Shown: positions 1 through 11,107, numbered from the stretch's first letter. The stretch: DNA of 64,000 nt from Ectothiorhodospira shaposhnikovii (GCF_016584105.1 NZ_NRSM01000006.1:62001-126000); one strand, 5' to 3'. Program-made: numbers and translations. Notes: a model not told the origin generated them from the letters alone.

Positions 1-294
1 GGCCACCTTGCGGTCGATGTCCTCGGTATCCAGGCTGTAGATGGATTTCCTGGACAGATCCTGCAGGGTGCGCACCGTGGGCACCACCTTGTGCTGGCGG
101 GCCTCCGCCAGCAGGGAGCAGTAATACCCCTCGCTCAGATAGCGGTGACTGCGGCACAGGTTGATGACCCGCAAACGGGTATGGCTGGAATACCTGGGAT
201 TGGTGAGGTAGTCCTCGGCCACCACCACGGGATATTCGGGGAAATGGGGCTTCCAGTCCCCCGGCTGCTCGATGAGCAGGACGTGATCCGACAT
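1..294 (-). CDS. RimK-family ATP-grasp protein, N-terminal part
   Basis: Only the first 98 codons are inside the window; the gene runs off the left edge. The translated start (MSDHVLLIEQPGDW, then VVAEDYLTNPRYS and LCRSHRYLSEGYYCSLLAEARQH) matches, from memory, the N-terminal domain that precedes the ATP-grasp domain in a subgroup of RimK-like proteins. That subgroup typically sits beside a GNAT/C39 protein, as here: it lies 32 bp downstream of that gene on the same strand, so the two are probably one operon. ATP-grasp enzymes of this group form amide bonds between a carboxylate and an amine; the substrate is unknown. The catalytic domain is not visible, so the assignment rests on the N-terminal segment and the neighbour. 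Confidence 0.75.
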   Translation of the reverse strand, partial: MSDHVLLIEQPGDWKPHFPEYPVVVAEDYLTNPRYSSHTRLRVINLCRSHRYLSEGYYCSLLAEARQHKVVPTVRTLQDLSRKSIYSLDTEDIDRKVA

Positions 295-326
295 GAATGA
301 TGTTCTCCTTTGGACGAGGGGGAAGA

Positions 327-1421
327 TCAGGAACGAGGATAGACCACCAGCACGGCCTTGAGCCCGGCCTTGCCGTAGCGGGCCATGCGCTCGAAATCCC
401 GCTGCAGGATGGGCATGTTGATGGAATCCGTGGGGGTTTCACCGTTGTCGTAATCCACGAAGGGATCGTGCACATAGATGAAGTGATCATCAAACCCGGT
501 CACCACCACCCAGTGGGGAAACTTCTCGCCGTAGATCTGGTAGGAACTGATCAGCACCACGGGAATGCCGCCGGCCTCGAAACGGGCCCGCAGGTCCGCC
601 GCGCTCAGGGTGCCGTAGCGGAGCGGCACGCATCGCTCTCTCAGCTCGTCAAGCATGTCTTCCTGCACCAGTCGCATGACCTCCTTCTTTTCCTCGCTGC
701 GCACGGAGTCCAGCAGGGGCATGCGCTCATCGCTCAGGGTCAGTTCCACGCCGAAGCCGCGATGGGCGGCGGAAAGCGCCAGTCCGAACGGGCCGCAGCC
801 GCCGTGTCCCGCAGTCATGAAAATGGTGGTGGCCTCACGCCACAGGCGCAGCTCCAGACGCCGGTCCATGGCCATGGACGCATCCTGGGCCTTCATGGCC
901 ATCATCAGGGAGGATGGCCCGCAGGTGAAATCCAGGGTCTGTTCGTAGAAAGGCACCCGCACCATGTCCGGCCGCAGGTGAGGCGCCAGGGATTTTTCAT
1001 AGCGCCAGGCATCCATGTGGTCTTCGTAATAATCCCCGTACTCGCCGAAACGGCGATACTCCAGGGATTCGAACAGACGGATGGAGGCCTGATTGTCCTT
1101 GCGGATCTCCAGGCGCAGATAGGCGCAGTCCCGTTCCCGGGCCTCCGCCTCGGCGGCCTCCACCAGTTGCCGGCCGACGCGCCGTCCGCGGGCCTCATCA
1201 TCCACGGCAATGGAATACAGGCGAGCCATGGACGTGCCGCGACTGAACAGCAGCAGCACATACCCCAGAATTCCCTCGCCTTCGTCAAACACCAGGGTGT
1301 GGGCCTTGCCCTTGGTCAGCAGGTAGCGAAACTGGCGGCGGGAGAGCCGGTCACTGGCAAAGCAGCGTTGCTCGATCGCCAGCAGGGCGGGGATGTCGGA
1401 AAGCCGGGCGGGGCGGATCAC
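327..1421 (-). CDS. GNAT acetyltransferase fused to C39-like cysteine peptidase
   Basis: A two-domain protein of 364 aa from a GTG start at 1421, where the GNAT fold begins (VIRPARLSDIPALLAIE). A longer frame reaches 1556, but its extra 45 residues look non-homologous. Residues 1-140 form an N-acetyltransferase domain with the acetyl-CoA loop RGRRVG near 78-83. Residues about 155-364 form a papain-like C39-type domain with a plausible Cys167 (FTCGPSS), His303 (PHWVVVTGFD) and Asp319 (YVHDP) triad. No ABC transporter is fused or adjacent, so it is not a bacteriocin exporter peptidase. It is probably co-transcribed with the downstream RimK-like gene, suggesting joint peptide or protein modification. 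The substrate is unknown. Confidence 0.85.
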   Translation of the reverse strand: MIRPARLSDIPALLAIEQRCFASDRLSRRQFRYLLTKGKAHTLVFDEGEGILGYVLLLFSRGTSMARLYSIAVDDEARGRRVGRQLVEAAEAEARERDCAYLRLEIRKDNQASIRLFESLEYRRFGEYGDYYEDHMDAWRYEKSLAPHLRPDMVRVPFYEQTLDFTCGPSSLMMAMKAQDASMAMDRRLELRLWREATTIFMTAGHGGCGPFGLALSAAHRGFGVELTLSDERMPLLDSVRSEEKKEVMRLVQEDMLDELRERCVPLRYGTLSAADLRARFEAGGIPVVLISSYQIYGEKFPHWVVVTGFDDHFIYVHDPFVDYDNGETPTDSINMPILQRDFERMARYGKAGLKAVLVVYPRS

Positions 1422-1600
1422 GGGAGCGAGGACCAGGGCGAAAGGACGCCGAAACAGGCAGGGAGGGACGGTGTGAATTCTACACCCGTTGAGCGCAAAA
1501 CGCAGGATCAACCCGGTTTCGTCGCGCCGGGGATGTCGGGCCAAAGGGGCTTCCATTAGGATATGACCCTTTCCACTTCGCTTTTCAGGACGTCAAGGTA

Positions 1601-2944
1601 TTGAAACACGCCCCCATCGCCCCCCATGTCGCCTGGTTCCGCGACGCCGCCCCCTATATCAACGCCCATCGGGATCGCACCTTCGTGATCGCCTTCGGCG
1701 GCGAGGCGGCGCTGCAGCCGGGGTTCGCCGCCCTGCTCCATGACATCGCCATCCTGCAGACCCTGGGGGTCCGGCTGGTGCTGGTGCATGGCGCCCGCCC
1801 TCAGATCGAGGAACGCCTGCGGGCCCGGGGGGCGGAAATCCGCTACGTCAACGGCCTGCGGATCACCGATGAACAGGCCCTGCGGGCGGTGAAGGATGCC
1901 GCCGGTTCCCTGCGGGTGGAGATCGAGGCCCTGCTGTCCATGGGGCTGGCCAATACCCCCATGTCCGGGGTCCGGGTACGGGTTTCCTCCGGCAATTTCG
2001 TCACCGCACGCCCCCTGGGGGTACGCGACGGGGTGGACTACCAGCACACCGGCGAGGTACGCCGGGTGGATACGGAGGGCCTGCGGCGCCACCTGCAGTG
2101 CGGCGAAATGGTCCTGCTGCCACCCATGGGCTACTCCCCCACCGGCGAGATCTTCAACCTCAGCGCCGAGGATGTGGCCATCGCCGCCGCGATTGCGCTC
2201 AAGGCGGACAAACTGATCTTCTTCAGCGACACCCAGGAGCTGCGGGACGAGGACCAGACCCCCATCACCCACCTCACGGCGGATCAGGCCGAAACCCTGC
2301 TCCAGGGGCCGCGCACCATTCCCGATGAGCTGGCCGCCCACCTGCGCAGCGCCATCACGGCCTGTCGTCAGGCGGTGGAACGGGTGCACATCGTCGACCG
2401 GCGCCAGGACGGTGCCCTGCTGATGGAGCTGTATACCCGGGAAGGGGCCGGCACCCTGGTCACCGGCGAGCGCTACGAGCGGCTGCGCCCGGCCCGGATC
2501 GAGGATGTGGGCGGCATCCTGGAACTCATCCAGCCGCTGGAGGCCGAAGGCATCCTGGTGCGCCGTTCCCGGGAACAGCTGGAGCTGGAGATCGAACGGT
2601 TCGCCGTGATCGAACAGGACGGCATGATCCTGGCCTGCGCGGCCCTGTATCCGTTCCCGGAAGAGCAGGTGGGTGAACTGGCCTGCGTGGCGGTCCACGC
2701 GAATTATCGGGGAGGGGGGCGTGCCGAGATGCTGGCCGAGTACCTGGAGACCCGGGCACGGGCCATGGGCATCACCCGCCTGTTCGTCCTCACCACACGA
2801 ACCGCCCACTGGTTCCGGGAACGGGGATTTGAGCCGGGTGAACTCAAGGCGCTGCCCATCAGCCGGCAGCAGATGTATAACTATCAGCGCAATTCCAAGA
2901 TCTTCATCAAGCCGCTGCCTGCCACCCGGCGCATGCCGGCCTGA
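1601..2944 (+). CDS. argA: N-acetylglutamate synthase
   Basis: Catalyses acetyl-CoA + L-glutamate to N-acetylglutamate, the first step of arginine biosynthesis in the cytoplasm. The 447-aa protein has the classical ArgA architecture. The amino-acid-kinase-like domain (about residues 20-285, with FVIAFGGEA and LVLVHGARPQIEERL) binds arginine for feedback inhibition in this family. The C-terminal GNAT domain (about 300-440) includes GELACVAVHANYRGGGRAEML. The start is TTG at 1601, after a purine-rich AGGA/AAGG stretch. It is divergent from the GNAT/C39 gene. Its stop codon abuts the stop codon of the convergent dksA-like gene with no bases between. Confidence 0.95.
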   Translation: MKHAPIAPHVAWFRDAAPYINAHRDRTFVIAFGGEAALQPGFAALLHDIAILQTLGVRLVLVHGARPQIEERLRARGAEIRYVNGLRITDEQALRAVKDAAGSLRVEIEALLSMGLANTPMSGVRVRVSSGNFVTARPLGVRDGVDYQHTGEVRRVDTEGLRRHLQCGEMVLLPPMGYSPTGEIFNLSAEDVAIAAAIALKADKLIFFSDTQELRDEDQTPITHLTADQAETLLQGPRTIPDELAAHLRSAITACRQAVERVHIVDRRQDGALLMELYTREGAGTLVTGERYERLRPARIEDVGGILELIQPLEAEGILVRRSREQLELEIERFAVIEQDGMILACAALYPFPEEQVGELACVAVHANYRGGGRAEMLAEYLETRARAMGITRLFVLTTRTAHWFRERGFEPGELKALPISRQQMYNYQRNSKIFIKPLPATRRMPA

Positions 2945-3352
2945 TCAGGAGAACCGTTCCTCGCGCTCGTGCCGCTCCTGTGCCTCGATGCACAGGGTGG
3001 CGATGGGGCGGGCCTCCAGCCGGCGCAGGCCGATGGGCTCCCCGGTCTCCTCGCAATAGCCGTAGCTGCCGTCATCGATGCGCCGCAGGGCGGAATCGAT
3101 CTTGCCCAGCAGCTTGCGGTAGCGATCCCGGGTGCGCAACTCCAGGCTGGCATCGCTTTCGCGGCTGGCCCGGTCGTTGGGATCCGGCTCCCGCCACTGC
3201 TCCTCCTGCAGGTTGCGGATGGTCTGTTCCGATTCCTCCAGCAACTCTTCACGCCATTGCAGCAACTGGCGGCGGAAATAGGTCAGGTGTCTGGGGCACA
3301 TGTAGGGTTCATCCCCATCGGGACGATACCCTTCGGGCAGATCGACGTTCAT
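2945..3352 (-). CDS. dksA: DksA-family transcription factor with a C-T-C-A zinc-finger variant
   Basis: DksA proteins enter the RNA polymerase secondary channel and act with ppGpp. This 135-aa protein has the coiled coil with the tip motif DPNDRA (D57, D60, A62), equivalent to the functionally essential DxxDxA. It ends with the globular region GYCEETGEPIGLRRLEARP. Of the four zinc-ligand positions only Cys100 and Cys121 are cysteine; the partners are Thr103 and Ala124. E. coli DksA has CxxC/CxxC there, while the zinc-independent DksA2 type and many alphaproteobacterial DksAs carry C-T-C-A-like sets. The ATG at 3352 has GAGG seven bases upstream and is preferred over the GTG at 3355. It is convergent with argA, with abutting stop codons. 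Confidence 0.9.
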   Translation of the reverse strand: MNVDLPEGYRPDGDEPYMCPRHLTYFRRQLLQWREELLEESEQTIRNLQEEQWREPDPNDRASRESDASLELRTRDRYRKLLGKIDSALRRIDDGSYGYCEETGEPIGLRRLEARPIATLCIEAQERHEREERFS

Positions 3353-3413
3353 CACGGATCCTCACTGCCGAAAAGACCGGAGAAGTTGAAGTGCACAAGT
3401 ATACCTCCCTTCT

Positions 3414-4094
3414 TCATCCCCGGGGGAGGACCTGGCGCTTCCTGGCCAGGGTCAGCCCGTCACCAATGGGAATCAGGCTCAGGCTCACCGCCGGATCTTC
3501 ATGGATCAGGGCATTGAAGGCCCGGATGGCTTCCGTCTCCGGGGCATGGTCATCCGGATCCGCCACCCGGCCCGACCACAGGGTATTGTCCAGGCAGATC
3601 ACTCCCCCCGACCGGATCAGCCGCAGGCAGCGACGGTAATAATGGACGTAGTTGAGCTTGTCGGCATCAATGAAGGCCAGATCAAAGGAACCGGCGGCGC
3701 CATCCGCCAGCAGACCGTCCAGGGTATCCATGGCCGGTGCCAGGCGCAGTTCGATGCGATCTCCCAGGCCGGCCTCATCCCAGTAACGGCGGGCGATCCC
3801 GGTCCAGTGCCCGTTGATGTCGCAGCAGAGCATGCGGCCGTCTTCCGGCATCGCCCCCGCCATCCAGAGGGCGCTGTAACCGGTGAAGGTGCCGATCTCC
3901 AGAATCCGCCGGGCCCCGGTCAATTCCACCAGCAGGGCCAGGAACTGCCCCTGCTCGGGCGCCACCTGATAGTTGTGTTCCGGCAGATGGGCCGTTTCTT
4001 CACGCAGACGCTGGTACAGCGGGGGCTCCCGCAGGGAAACCGACCACAGGTAGGCCTGCAGGCGCTGATCCAGGTCCGTGGTGATGTTGGACAT
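3414..4094 (-). CDS. Class I SAM-dependent O-methyltransferase (caffeoyl-CoA OMT-like)
   Basis: Predicted cytosolic SAM-dependent methyltransferase of 226 aa from ATG 4094; 26 upstream in-frame residues look non-coding. Motif I is RRILEIGTFTGYSALWMA. The metal/substrate motif FDLAFIDADKLNYVHYYRRC and the LIRSGGVICLDNTLWSG segment are diagnostic of the metal-dependent O-methyltransferase_3 family. In that family the aspartates of FIDADK and DNTLW bind a divalent cation beside the catechol-like substrate. The true substrate in bacteria is generally unknown. It is divergently transcribed from cpdA with about 146 bp between the starts. Confidence 0.9.
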   Translation of the reverse strand: MSNITTDLDQRLQAYLWSVSLREPPLYQRLREETAHLPEHNYQVAPEQGQFLALLVELTGARRILEIGTFTGYSALWMAGAMPEDGRMLCCDINGHWTGIARRYWDEAGLGDRIELRLAPAMDTLDGLLADGAAGSFDLAFIDADKLNYVHYYRRCLRLIRSGGVICLDNTLWSGRVADPDDHAPETEAIRAFNALIHEDPAVSLSLIPIGDGLTLARKRQVLPRG

Positions 4095-4240
4095 ACTGAT
4101 TGTCTCCAGAAAGCCCGGTTTCATGCAGCCTGTCAAGGCAGCGTCAAACTGTTTCGTTATACTCGGAAACAAACCTGCCGTACACGCATCAAACCGCCTG
4201 AGTATCGATGGAACCCGTTTGGGTCAAGGAGTCGTCGTTA

Positions 4241-5092
4241 ATGAGCCTGAATGGACCCTTTGCCAGACCGCAGCGCATCATTCAGATCACCGATCTGCAT
4301 CTGTGCGATTCGCCCGGAGACATCATGGGTTCCGGCGTCGACACGGATCAGAGCCTTCGGCAGGTTCTGGATCAGATCCGTCGCCGGGAAAAGGCCCCGG
4401 ACCTCATGCTGATCACCGGAGACCTGGTCAATGACCCGGTTCACGGCGCCTATCGCCGCCTGCGCACCCTGCTCAATCCCCTGCCCTGGCCCATTCAGTG
4501 CCTGGCCGGCAACCATGATGACCCCCAGCTCATGGAAGACGTGCTGTGCAAGGACAACCTCAGCTGCCGCAAGGCCGTGTCCCGGGGCGAGTGGCTGTTC
4601 GTCAGCCTCTGCAGCGTGGTGGAAGGCGCCGCCCACGGCCTGCTGGACGAGGGTGAGCTGGCCTTTCTGGACGAAGTGCTCACCCGCCACCCGGCCCGCA
4701 ATGCCCTGATTTCGCTCCACCACCCGGTGGTGTTCGTGGGCAGTACGTGGATGGATGCCATCAACCTGCACAATACCGAGGACTTCTTCCAGGTACTGGA
4801 CCGGCATCCGCAGGTGCGCGGCGTCCTGTTCGGCCATGTGCACCAGCAGGTGGATCAGGTTCGCAACGGCGTGCGGCTCATGGGGACCCCCTCCACCTGC
4901 GTGCAGTTTGCCCCCCGCACCCGTCATTTCCAGCTCGACACCCTGCCCCCGGCTTACCGCCGGCTGCAGCTTCACGCAGACGGACGTATCGACACGGACG
5001 TGACCTTTGCCTTCCGGGAAGCCGACACCGACAGCGAGCCCCAGCCGACGTCCCTCATGGAATCAACCGCGCATCGGGTCAGCCTGGCCTGA
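4241..5092 (+). CDS. cpdA: 3',5'-cyclic-AMP phosphodiesterase CpdA
   Basis: Hydrolyses cAMP to AMP in the cytoplasm. The 283-aa protein shows the full class III calcineurin-like metallophosphoesterase set: ITDLHLC, LITGDLVND, LAGNHDD, SLHHPVVF and FGHVHQQVD. The spacing and the ending (GTPSTCVQF) are typical of CpdA rather than other phosphoesterases. The chosen ATG at 4241 is preceded by AAGGAG nine bases upstream. An in-frame ATG at 4208 lacks this. It is convergent with glgX, with stops about 10 bp apart. Confidence 0.92.
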   Translation: MSLNGPFARPQRIIQITDLHLCDSPGDIMGSGVDTDQSLRQVLDQIRRREKAPDLMLITGDLVNDPVHGAYRRLRTLLNPLPWPIQCLAGNHDDPQLMEDVLCKDNLSCRKAVSRGEWLFVSLCSVVEGAAHGLLDEGELAFLDEVLTRHPARNALISLHHPVVFVGSTWMDAINLHNTEDFFQVLDRHPQVRGVLFGHVHQQVDQVRNGVRLMGTPSTCVQFAPRTRHFQLDTLPPAYRRLQLHADGRIDTDVTFAFREADTDSEPQPTSLMESTAHRVSLA

Positions 5093-5102
5093 CACTGCCT
5101 TC

Positions 5103-7262
5103 CTAATCGCTCCCGTTCTGCCGCCGTACCGGGCGGCTGGCATTGAGCATCAGCACCACCGAACGTGCCTGCAGGGGATACACCTCGTGGCTATGGAACA
5201 TGCGGTGGTCCGGTCGCGGCCCCCGGGGATAGACCGTGTCCAGCAGCACCTCCCAGCGGGTGCGGGCTGGCTCCGGCGGCAACCGGAACGAGATCGGCTC
5301 ATGCCCGGCATTGATCAGCAGGATCATGTCCGCGTCCCTGACCCGGCGGCCGCGCTCGTCGTACTCCTCGAACAGGTCTCCGGCAATGAACATGCCCAGG
5401 CTGCGGGCAAAGCCCTGCAGCCAGTCCTCCTCCTTCATCTCCTCGCCGTCCGGGCGCAACCAGGCCAGATCCTTCACCCCGGCCCCCATGATGGGCCGCC
5501 CCTGGAAGAAGTGCCGCCGACGCAGGGCGGGATGATTCTTGCGCAGCCTGATCAGGTATTGCACGAAAGGCATCAGGTCCCGGGCATGCTCATCCAGCTC
5601 CCAGTCCACCCAGGACAACGGTGCATCCTGGCAGTAGGCATTGTTGTTGCCCCGCTGGGTACGCCCGCGCTCATCCCCCGCCAGCAGCATGGGAATGCCC
5701 TGGGACAGGAACAGGGTGGCCAGCATGTTGCGCTTCTGCCGGGCGCGCAGGTCCAGGACTTCCTTGTCATCGGTGGCCCCCTCGGCCCCGCAGTTCCAGG
5801 ACAGGTTGTGGTTTTCCCCGTCCCGGTTGTCCTCGCCGTTGGCCTCGTTGTGCTTGTGGTTGTAGCTCACCAGGTCTTCCAGGGTGAAGCCGTCGTGGCA
5901 GGTGACGAAGTTGACGCTGGCATAGGGACGGCGTCCATTGGACTCATAGAGGTCCGATGAACCGGTAAGCCGGTAGGCCATGTCACCGATCAACCCGTGC
6001 TCCCCCTTCCAGAAGGCCCGCACGCTATCCCGGTAACGACCGTTCCACTCGGTCCAGCCCACCGGGAAGTTGCCCACCTGATACCCACCCTCCCCCAGAT
6101 CCCAGGGCTCGGCGATCAGCTTCACCTGGGACAGCACCGGATCCTGGTGGATGATGTCGAAGAAGGCCCCCAGCCGGTCCACCTCATGCAGCTCCCGGGC
6201 CAGGGCGGATGCCAGATCGAAGCGGAAACCGTCCACATGCATCTCCTGCACCCAGTAGCGCAGGGAATCCATGATGAGCTGCAACACCCGGGGATGGCGC
6301 ATGTTGAGGGTATTGCCGCAGCCGGTGTAATCCATGTAGTAGCGACGGTCTTCCGGGACCAGGCGGTAGTAGGCGCTGTTGTCGATGCCCCGGAAGGAGA
6401 GGGTCGGCCCCAGGTGGCTGCCCTCGGCGGTGTGGTTGTAGACCACGTCCAGGATCACCTCGATGCCCGCCGTGTGCAGGGTCTTCACCATGGTCTTGAA
6501 TTCGTTCACATGGCCGGAGGCGCAGTAGCGCATGTCCGGCGCAAAGAAGCCCATGGTGTTATAGCCCCAATAGTTGCGCAGCCCCTTTTCCACCAGATGC
6601 CGGTCATCCAGGAAGGCCTGCACCGGCATGATCTCCACCGCCGTCACTCCCAGACGCTGCAGATAGGAGATCACCGGCGCCGTGGCCAGCCCCGCATAAG
6701 TCCCCCGCAGGGCGGTATGGACATGGGGATTCAGGGCGGTAAATCCCTTTACATGCAGTTCATAGATCACCGTCTCGTGCCAGGGGGTGCGAGGCGGCTT
6801 GTCATCCCCCCAGGTGAAGGCGGTATCGATGACCTGACACTTGGGCATGCCGGTGGCCGAGTCGCGACGGTCCATGAACAGGTCTTCGCGGCTGGAACCG
6901 ATTCGGTAACCGAACAGGGCATCGCTCCATCGCACCTGACCGTGCAGCGCCTTGGCATAGGGGTCCAGCAACAGCTTGTTGGGATTGAAGCGATGACCGG
7001 CTTCCGGCTCATAGGGGCCATGGACGCGATACCCGTAGAGCATCCCCGGACGGGCCTCGGGCAGATAGCAATGGAAGACCAGATCCGTCTGCCAGCGCAT
7101 CTCGATGCGCTCCAGCTCCCGCCGACCGTTGGGATCGAACAGGCAGAGCTCCACCTTTTCGGCATGTTCTGAAAACAGGGCAAAATTCACCCCTTCACCG
7201 TCCCAGGTGGCCCCGAGCGGATAAGGACTCCCGGGCCAGATCGCCCAGTTGGATGGGGGCAT
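5103..7262 (-). CDS. glgX: Glycogen debranching enzyme GlgX
   Basis: Hydrolyses alpha-1,6 branches of phosphorylase-limited glycogen. The 719-aa protein has an N-terminal CBM48 module ([20 protein letters not shown]) and a GH13_11 barrel. Visible barrel motifs are [14 protein letters not shown] (region I), [14 protein letters not shown] with the nucleophile Asp (II), [16 protein letters not shown] with the acid/base Glu (III) and [14 protein letters not shown] (IV). The frame is open to 7511, but ATG 7262 is chosen because GGAAGG lies eight bases upstream and the CBM48 begins just after. The longer frame would overlap divergent amgK. No other glycogen genes are in the window. Confidence 0.93.
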   Translation of the reverse strand: MPPSNWAIWPGSPYPLGATWDGEGVNFALFSEHAEKVELCLFDPNGRRELERIEMRWQTDLVFHCYLPEARPGMLYGYRVHGPYEPEAGHRFNPNKLLLDPYAKALHGQVRWSDALFGYRIGSSREDLFMDRRDSATGMPKCQVIDTAFTWGDDKPPRTPWHETVIYELHVKGFTALNPHVHTALRGTYAGLATAPVISYLQRLGVTAVEIMPVQAFLDDRHLVEKGLRNYWGYNTMGFFAPDMRYCASGHVNEFKTMVKTLHTAGIEVILDVVYNHTAEGSHLGPTLSFRGIDNSAYYRLVPEDRRYYMDYTGCGNTLNMRHPRVLQLIMDSLRYWVQEMHVDGFRFDLASALARELHEVDRLGAFFDIIHQDPVLSQVKLIAEPWDLGEGGYQVGNFPVGWTEWNGRYRDSVRAFWKGEHGLIGDMAYRLTGSSDLYESNGRRPYASVNFVTCHDGFTLEDLVSYNHKHNEANGEDNRDGENHNLSWNCGAEGATDDKEVLDLRARQKRNMLATLFLSQGIPMLLAGDERGRTQRGNNNAYCQDAPLSWVDWELDEHARDLMPFVQYLIRLRKNHPALRRRHFFQGRPIMGAGVKDLAWLRPDGEEMKEEDWLQGFARSLGMFIAGDLFEEYDERGRRVRDADMILLINAGHEPISFRLPPEPARTRWEVLLDTVYPRGPRPDHRMFHSHEVYPLQARSVVLMLNASRPVRRQNGSD

Positions 7263-7428
7263 GCAGCATACCTTCCGCATCGTAAGCGATGCGTGCTTGA
7301 AACGTACCGGATATTGCCCTGCAGTATAGGGTCCGGTGGAAACCCTCCGCAATCGCGAACCAGCCCTTGGCGAAGCCGGCAGGCATGCAATAATGAGGCT
7401 CCCCCACCGGAACCCGCCCTGCATACTG

Positions 7429-9206
<1,778 letters not shown>

Positions 9207-9293
9207 CGGGGCTGGCCGCCCGGCCTCGATACGGGCTAGAATTTCGGGCTACCAGGAATATTCCGTCATACCGAGACAGTCACAGGTATCGCC

Positions 9294-9821
9294 ATGCACC
9301 TTCCCAAGCCTCCCATCCTGCTGCCCCTGGGCGTCGGCCTTCGTCTGCTGCCGGATGCCGTCCACACCCGGGTATTCTCCGCCCTGATGAACCACGTTCT
9401 CAAGGGCCAGCCCGCCGCGGATGAACTGGGTCCGCTGGAAGGCAAGCGCATCTGCCTGGCGGTGACCGATCACGCCGGCAGCATCTGTTTCCGGGTCAAG
9501 GACGGTGGCGTCACCCATTGGGACTGCAAGAGCCCGAATGACTGGGATGTGCGCATCCGGGGTCGTCTGGAAGATTTCTGGCGCCTGGCCACGCGCAGCG
9601 AAGACCCGGACACCCTGTTCTTCAGTCGCCGGCTGGATCTGGAAGGGGAAACCGAGGCAGGCCTGTACCTCAAGAACCTGCTGGACACCGCGGAACCGGA
9701 CTGGGAAAGCCACATCCACGCGGTACTGGGAAAACGGGCCGGCGCCAAGGCCGTGAAGATGCTCAGCCACCTGGGTCTGGGGCGTTACCTGCCCGGCGGC
9801 CTCCACCCCACCAGCCACTGA
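9294..9821 (+). CDS. ubiT: SCP2-domain ubiquinone biosynthesis accessory factor UbiT
   Basis: A 175-aa protein with an SCP2 sterol-carrier-like fold (DWDVRIRGRLEDFWRLATRSEDPDTLFFSRRL). Length and the basic N-terminal segment match YhbT/UbiT of E. coli (174 aa). UbiT works with the UbiU-UbiV hydroxylase in O2-independent ubiquinone synthesis and is thought to present the hydrophobic intermediates. UbiU and UbiV are not in this window. Its presence implies anaerobic or low-oxygen ubiquinone production, consistent with the high-affinity cbb3 oxidase encoded further on. Confidence 0.82.
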   Translation: MHLPKPPILLPLGVGLRLLPDAVHTRVFSALMNHVLKGQPAADELGPLEGKRICLAVTDHAGSICFRVKDGGVTHWDCKSPNDWDVRIRGRLEDFWRLATRSEDPDTLFFSRRLDLEGETEAGLYLKNLLDTAEPDWESHIHAVLGKRAGAKAVKMLSHLGLGRYLPGGLHPTSH

Positions 9822-9844
9822 CGGGAAAGCCGCCCGGCCACGCC

Positions 9845-9905
9845 GTGGGAGCCGGCCCGCCGGCGAATGCGGGGGCGAATCAACGCCCCCTTCGCCACCA
9901 GGGTC
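9845..9905. repeat. REP-like palindrome between convergent genes
   Basis: The segment GTGGGAGCCGGCCCGCCGGCG leads into a hairpin whose stem GGGGGCG/CGCCCCC (loop AATCAA) is extended by outer arms GCGAA/TTCGC. The leading motif resembles the Pseudomonas REP core. It lies in the 135-bp gap between ubiT and the convergent nuclease gene, where it could also act as a bidirectional terminator, although no T-tract follows. Confidence 0.55.
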
Positions 9906-9956
9906 CGCGCCCACCACGGGACCGTAACCGGCCTCGGGGGGAAACGGGAGCGGGCT

Positions 9957-10757
9957 TCAGTCCAGGATCTGCAGATCGGCAGGATGCCGGATGCGGATGC
10001 GCGGCTGCCCCTGGTGGTTGTAGACGATTCCCCGCCCCATCACCTGACGGCCTTGCAACGTCGCCAGATCAAGCCCCGGGAAATGGATCATGTCCTCATG
10101 GTCGATCCGGAAGGCCACATTGCCCTCCAGATTGATCCAGTGGGAACGCTGGCTCTCCCCCAGACGCACCACCCGTCCCTCCACCAGACGAAACCCCTCG
10201 CTGCCCGGAGGCAGCTCCCGGGCGGCAAACACCCGCAGGTGTTCCTGCTCCCAGATCTCCAGCCCGGCATCACGGGCCTGGGCCTCCGCATCCCGGTAGC
10301 ACTGCAGATTCCAGTCATTGGGAGGGATGGTCAGCGCCACCGCCAGCCCACGGGCCAGTAGTTCGGCATGGATGGATCTGCCGTCCGGGGTGAACAGATG
10401 GGCCAGACGCCGCTGGTAGCGGTCCTGCCGCTCCCGGTCATGCACCAGCAATACCTGGTGGTCGTGGGCCTCCAGGATCTCGATCAGGGCATCCCTGGCC
10501 TCGTGGCCGAAGGGTTCGGCGCTGTTCTCCCGCCAGAAGATCTCCGGGGTGTCCAGACCGATCATGCGCACCCGGGTGCCGTCGGAGAGACGCACGGTAT
10601 CCCCGTCATGGACGTGGTTGACCCGCGCCTGCTCCACCCGGCCCGCCGGTCCACCGCAGGATTCCGGCAGGGTCACGGCCTGGGCCATGCCCGCCATGGA
10701 CGCAACAAGGGCGCCGACCAGCAGCGCCCTTGTCTTCAAACCGTGCAATCGAGCCAT
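9957..10757 (-). CDS. Secreted thermonuclease (SNase)-family protein
   Basis: A 266-aa protein with a cleavable signal peptide (about residues 1-27, ...SMAGMAQA). An SNase domain follows: VNHVHDGDTVRLSDGTRVRMIGLDTPE carries the metal-binding Asp residues and the first catalytic Arg region, and GHEARDALIE and DRYQRRLAHLF complete it. A C-terminal extension of about 80 residues (from FRLVEGRVVRLGESQRSHWINLEG) resembles the small beta-barrel add-on of proteobacterial periplasmic thermonuclease-like proteins. It probably acts on nucleic acid in the periplasm or outside the cell. It ends convergently with ubiT. Confidence 0.85.
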   Translation of the reverse strand: MARLHGLKTRALLVGALVASMAGMAQAVTLPESCGGPAGRVEQARVNHVHDGDTVRLSDGTRVRMIGLDTPEIFWRENSAEPFGHEARDALIEILEAHDHQVLLVHDRERQDRYQRRLAHLFTPDGRSIHAELLARGLAVALTIPPNDWNLQCYRDAEAQARDAGLEIWEQEHLRVFAARELPPGSEGFRLVEGRVVRLGESQRSHWINLEGNVAFRIDHEDMIHFPGLDLATLQGRQVMGRGIVYNHQGQPRIRIRHPADLQILD

Positions 10758-10772
10758 GAATCCGGCCCGATC

Positions 10773-10976
10773 TTACATTCCGTAGCGACGACGGAACTTG
10801 TCCACCTGGCCGGCCGTATCGACGATCTTCTGCTTGCCGGTATAGAACGGATGGCAGGCGGAGCATACTTCCACCTGCAGGCTGTCACCGGCCTGGGTGG
10901 AACGGGTGGTGAACGTGTTACCGCAGCTGCAGCTCACGGTGACATCGTGATAATCGGGATGGATATCCGCCTTCAT
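10773..10976 (-). CDS. rpmE: 50S ribosomal protein L31 (zinc-binding form)
   Basis: 67-aa L31 protein of the large ribosomal subunit. The zinc ribbon is intact: CSC at 16-18 and CSAC at 38-41 ([25 protein letters not shown]). It is therefore the Zn-dependent C+ paralogue rather than the zinc-independent YkgM type. Organisms with both often switch under zinc limitation; the other paralogue is not in this window. It is divergent from rimO, with both starts served by an AT-richer 131-bp gap. Confidence 0.97.
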   Translation of the reverse strand: MKADIHPDYHDVTVSCSCGNTFTTRSTQAGDSLQVEVCSACHPFYTGKQKIVDTAGQVDKFRRRYGM

Positions 10977-11107
10977 GAAAGCACCCTCGAAAGCCTGTAT
11001 AGCGCCAAGAAAAGAGCGGCAATATACTGCATGCTCCCATCAGATACAAGGCGCGCGAGGATGGACTGCCCTTTTGGCCACCCCGCCGCCCCTTTTGCGA
11101 GTCATCC

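Noticed and set aside
297-1559. Long open frame on the plus strand (420 aa)
   Set aside because: It is the antisense shadow of the GNAT/C39 gene, His/Gly/Gln-rich without any recognisable domain; high GC keeps antisense frames open throughout the window.
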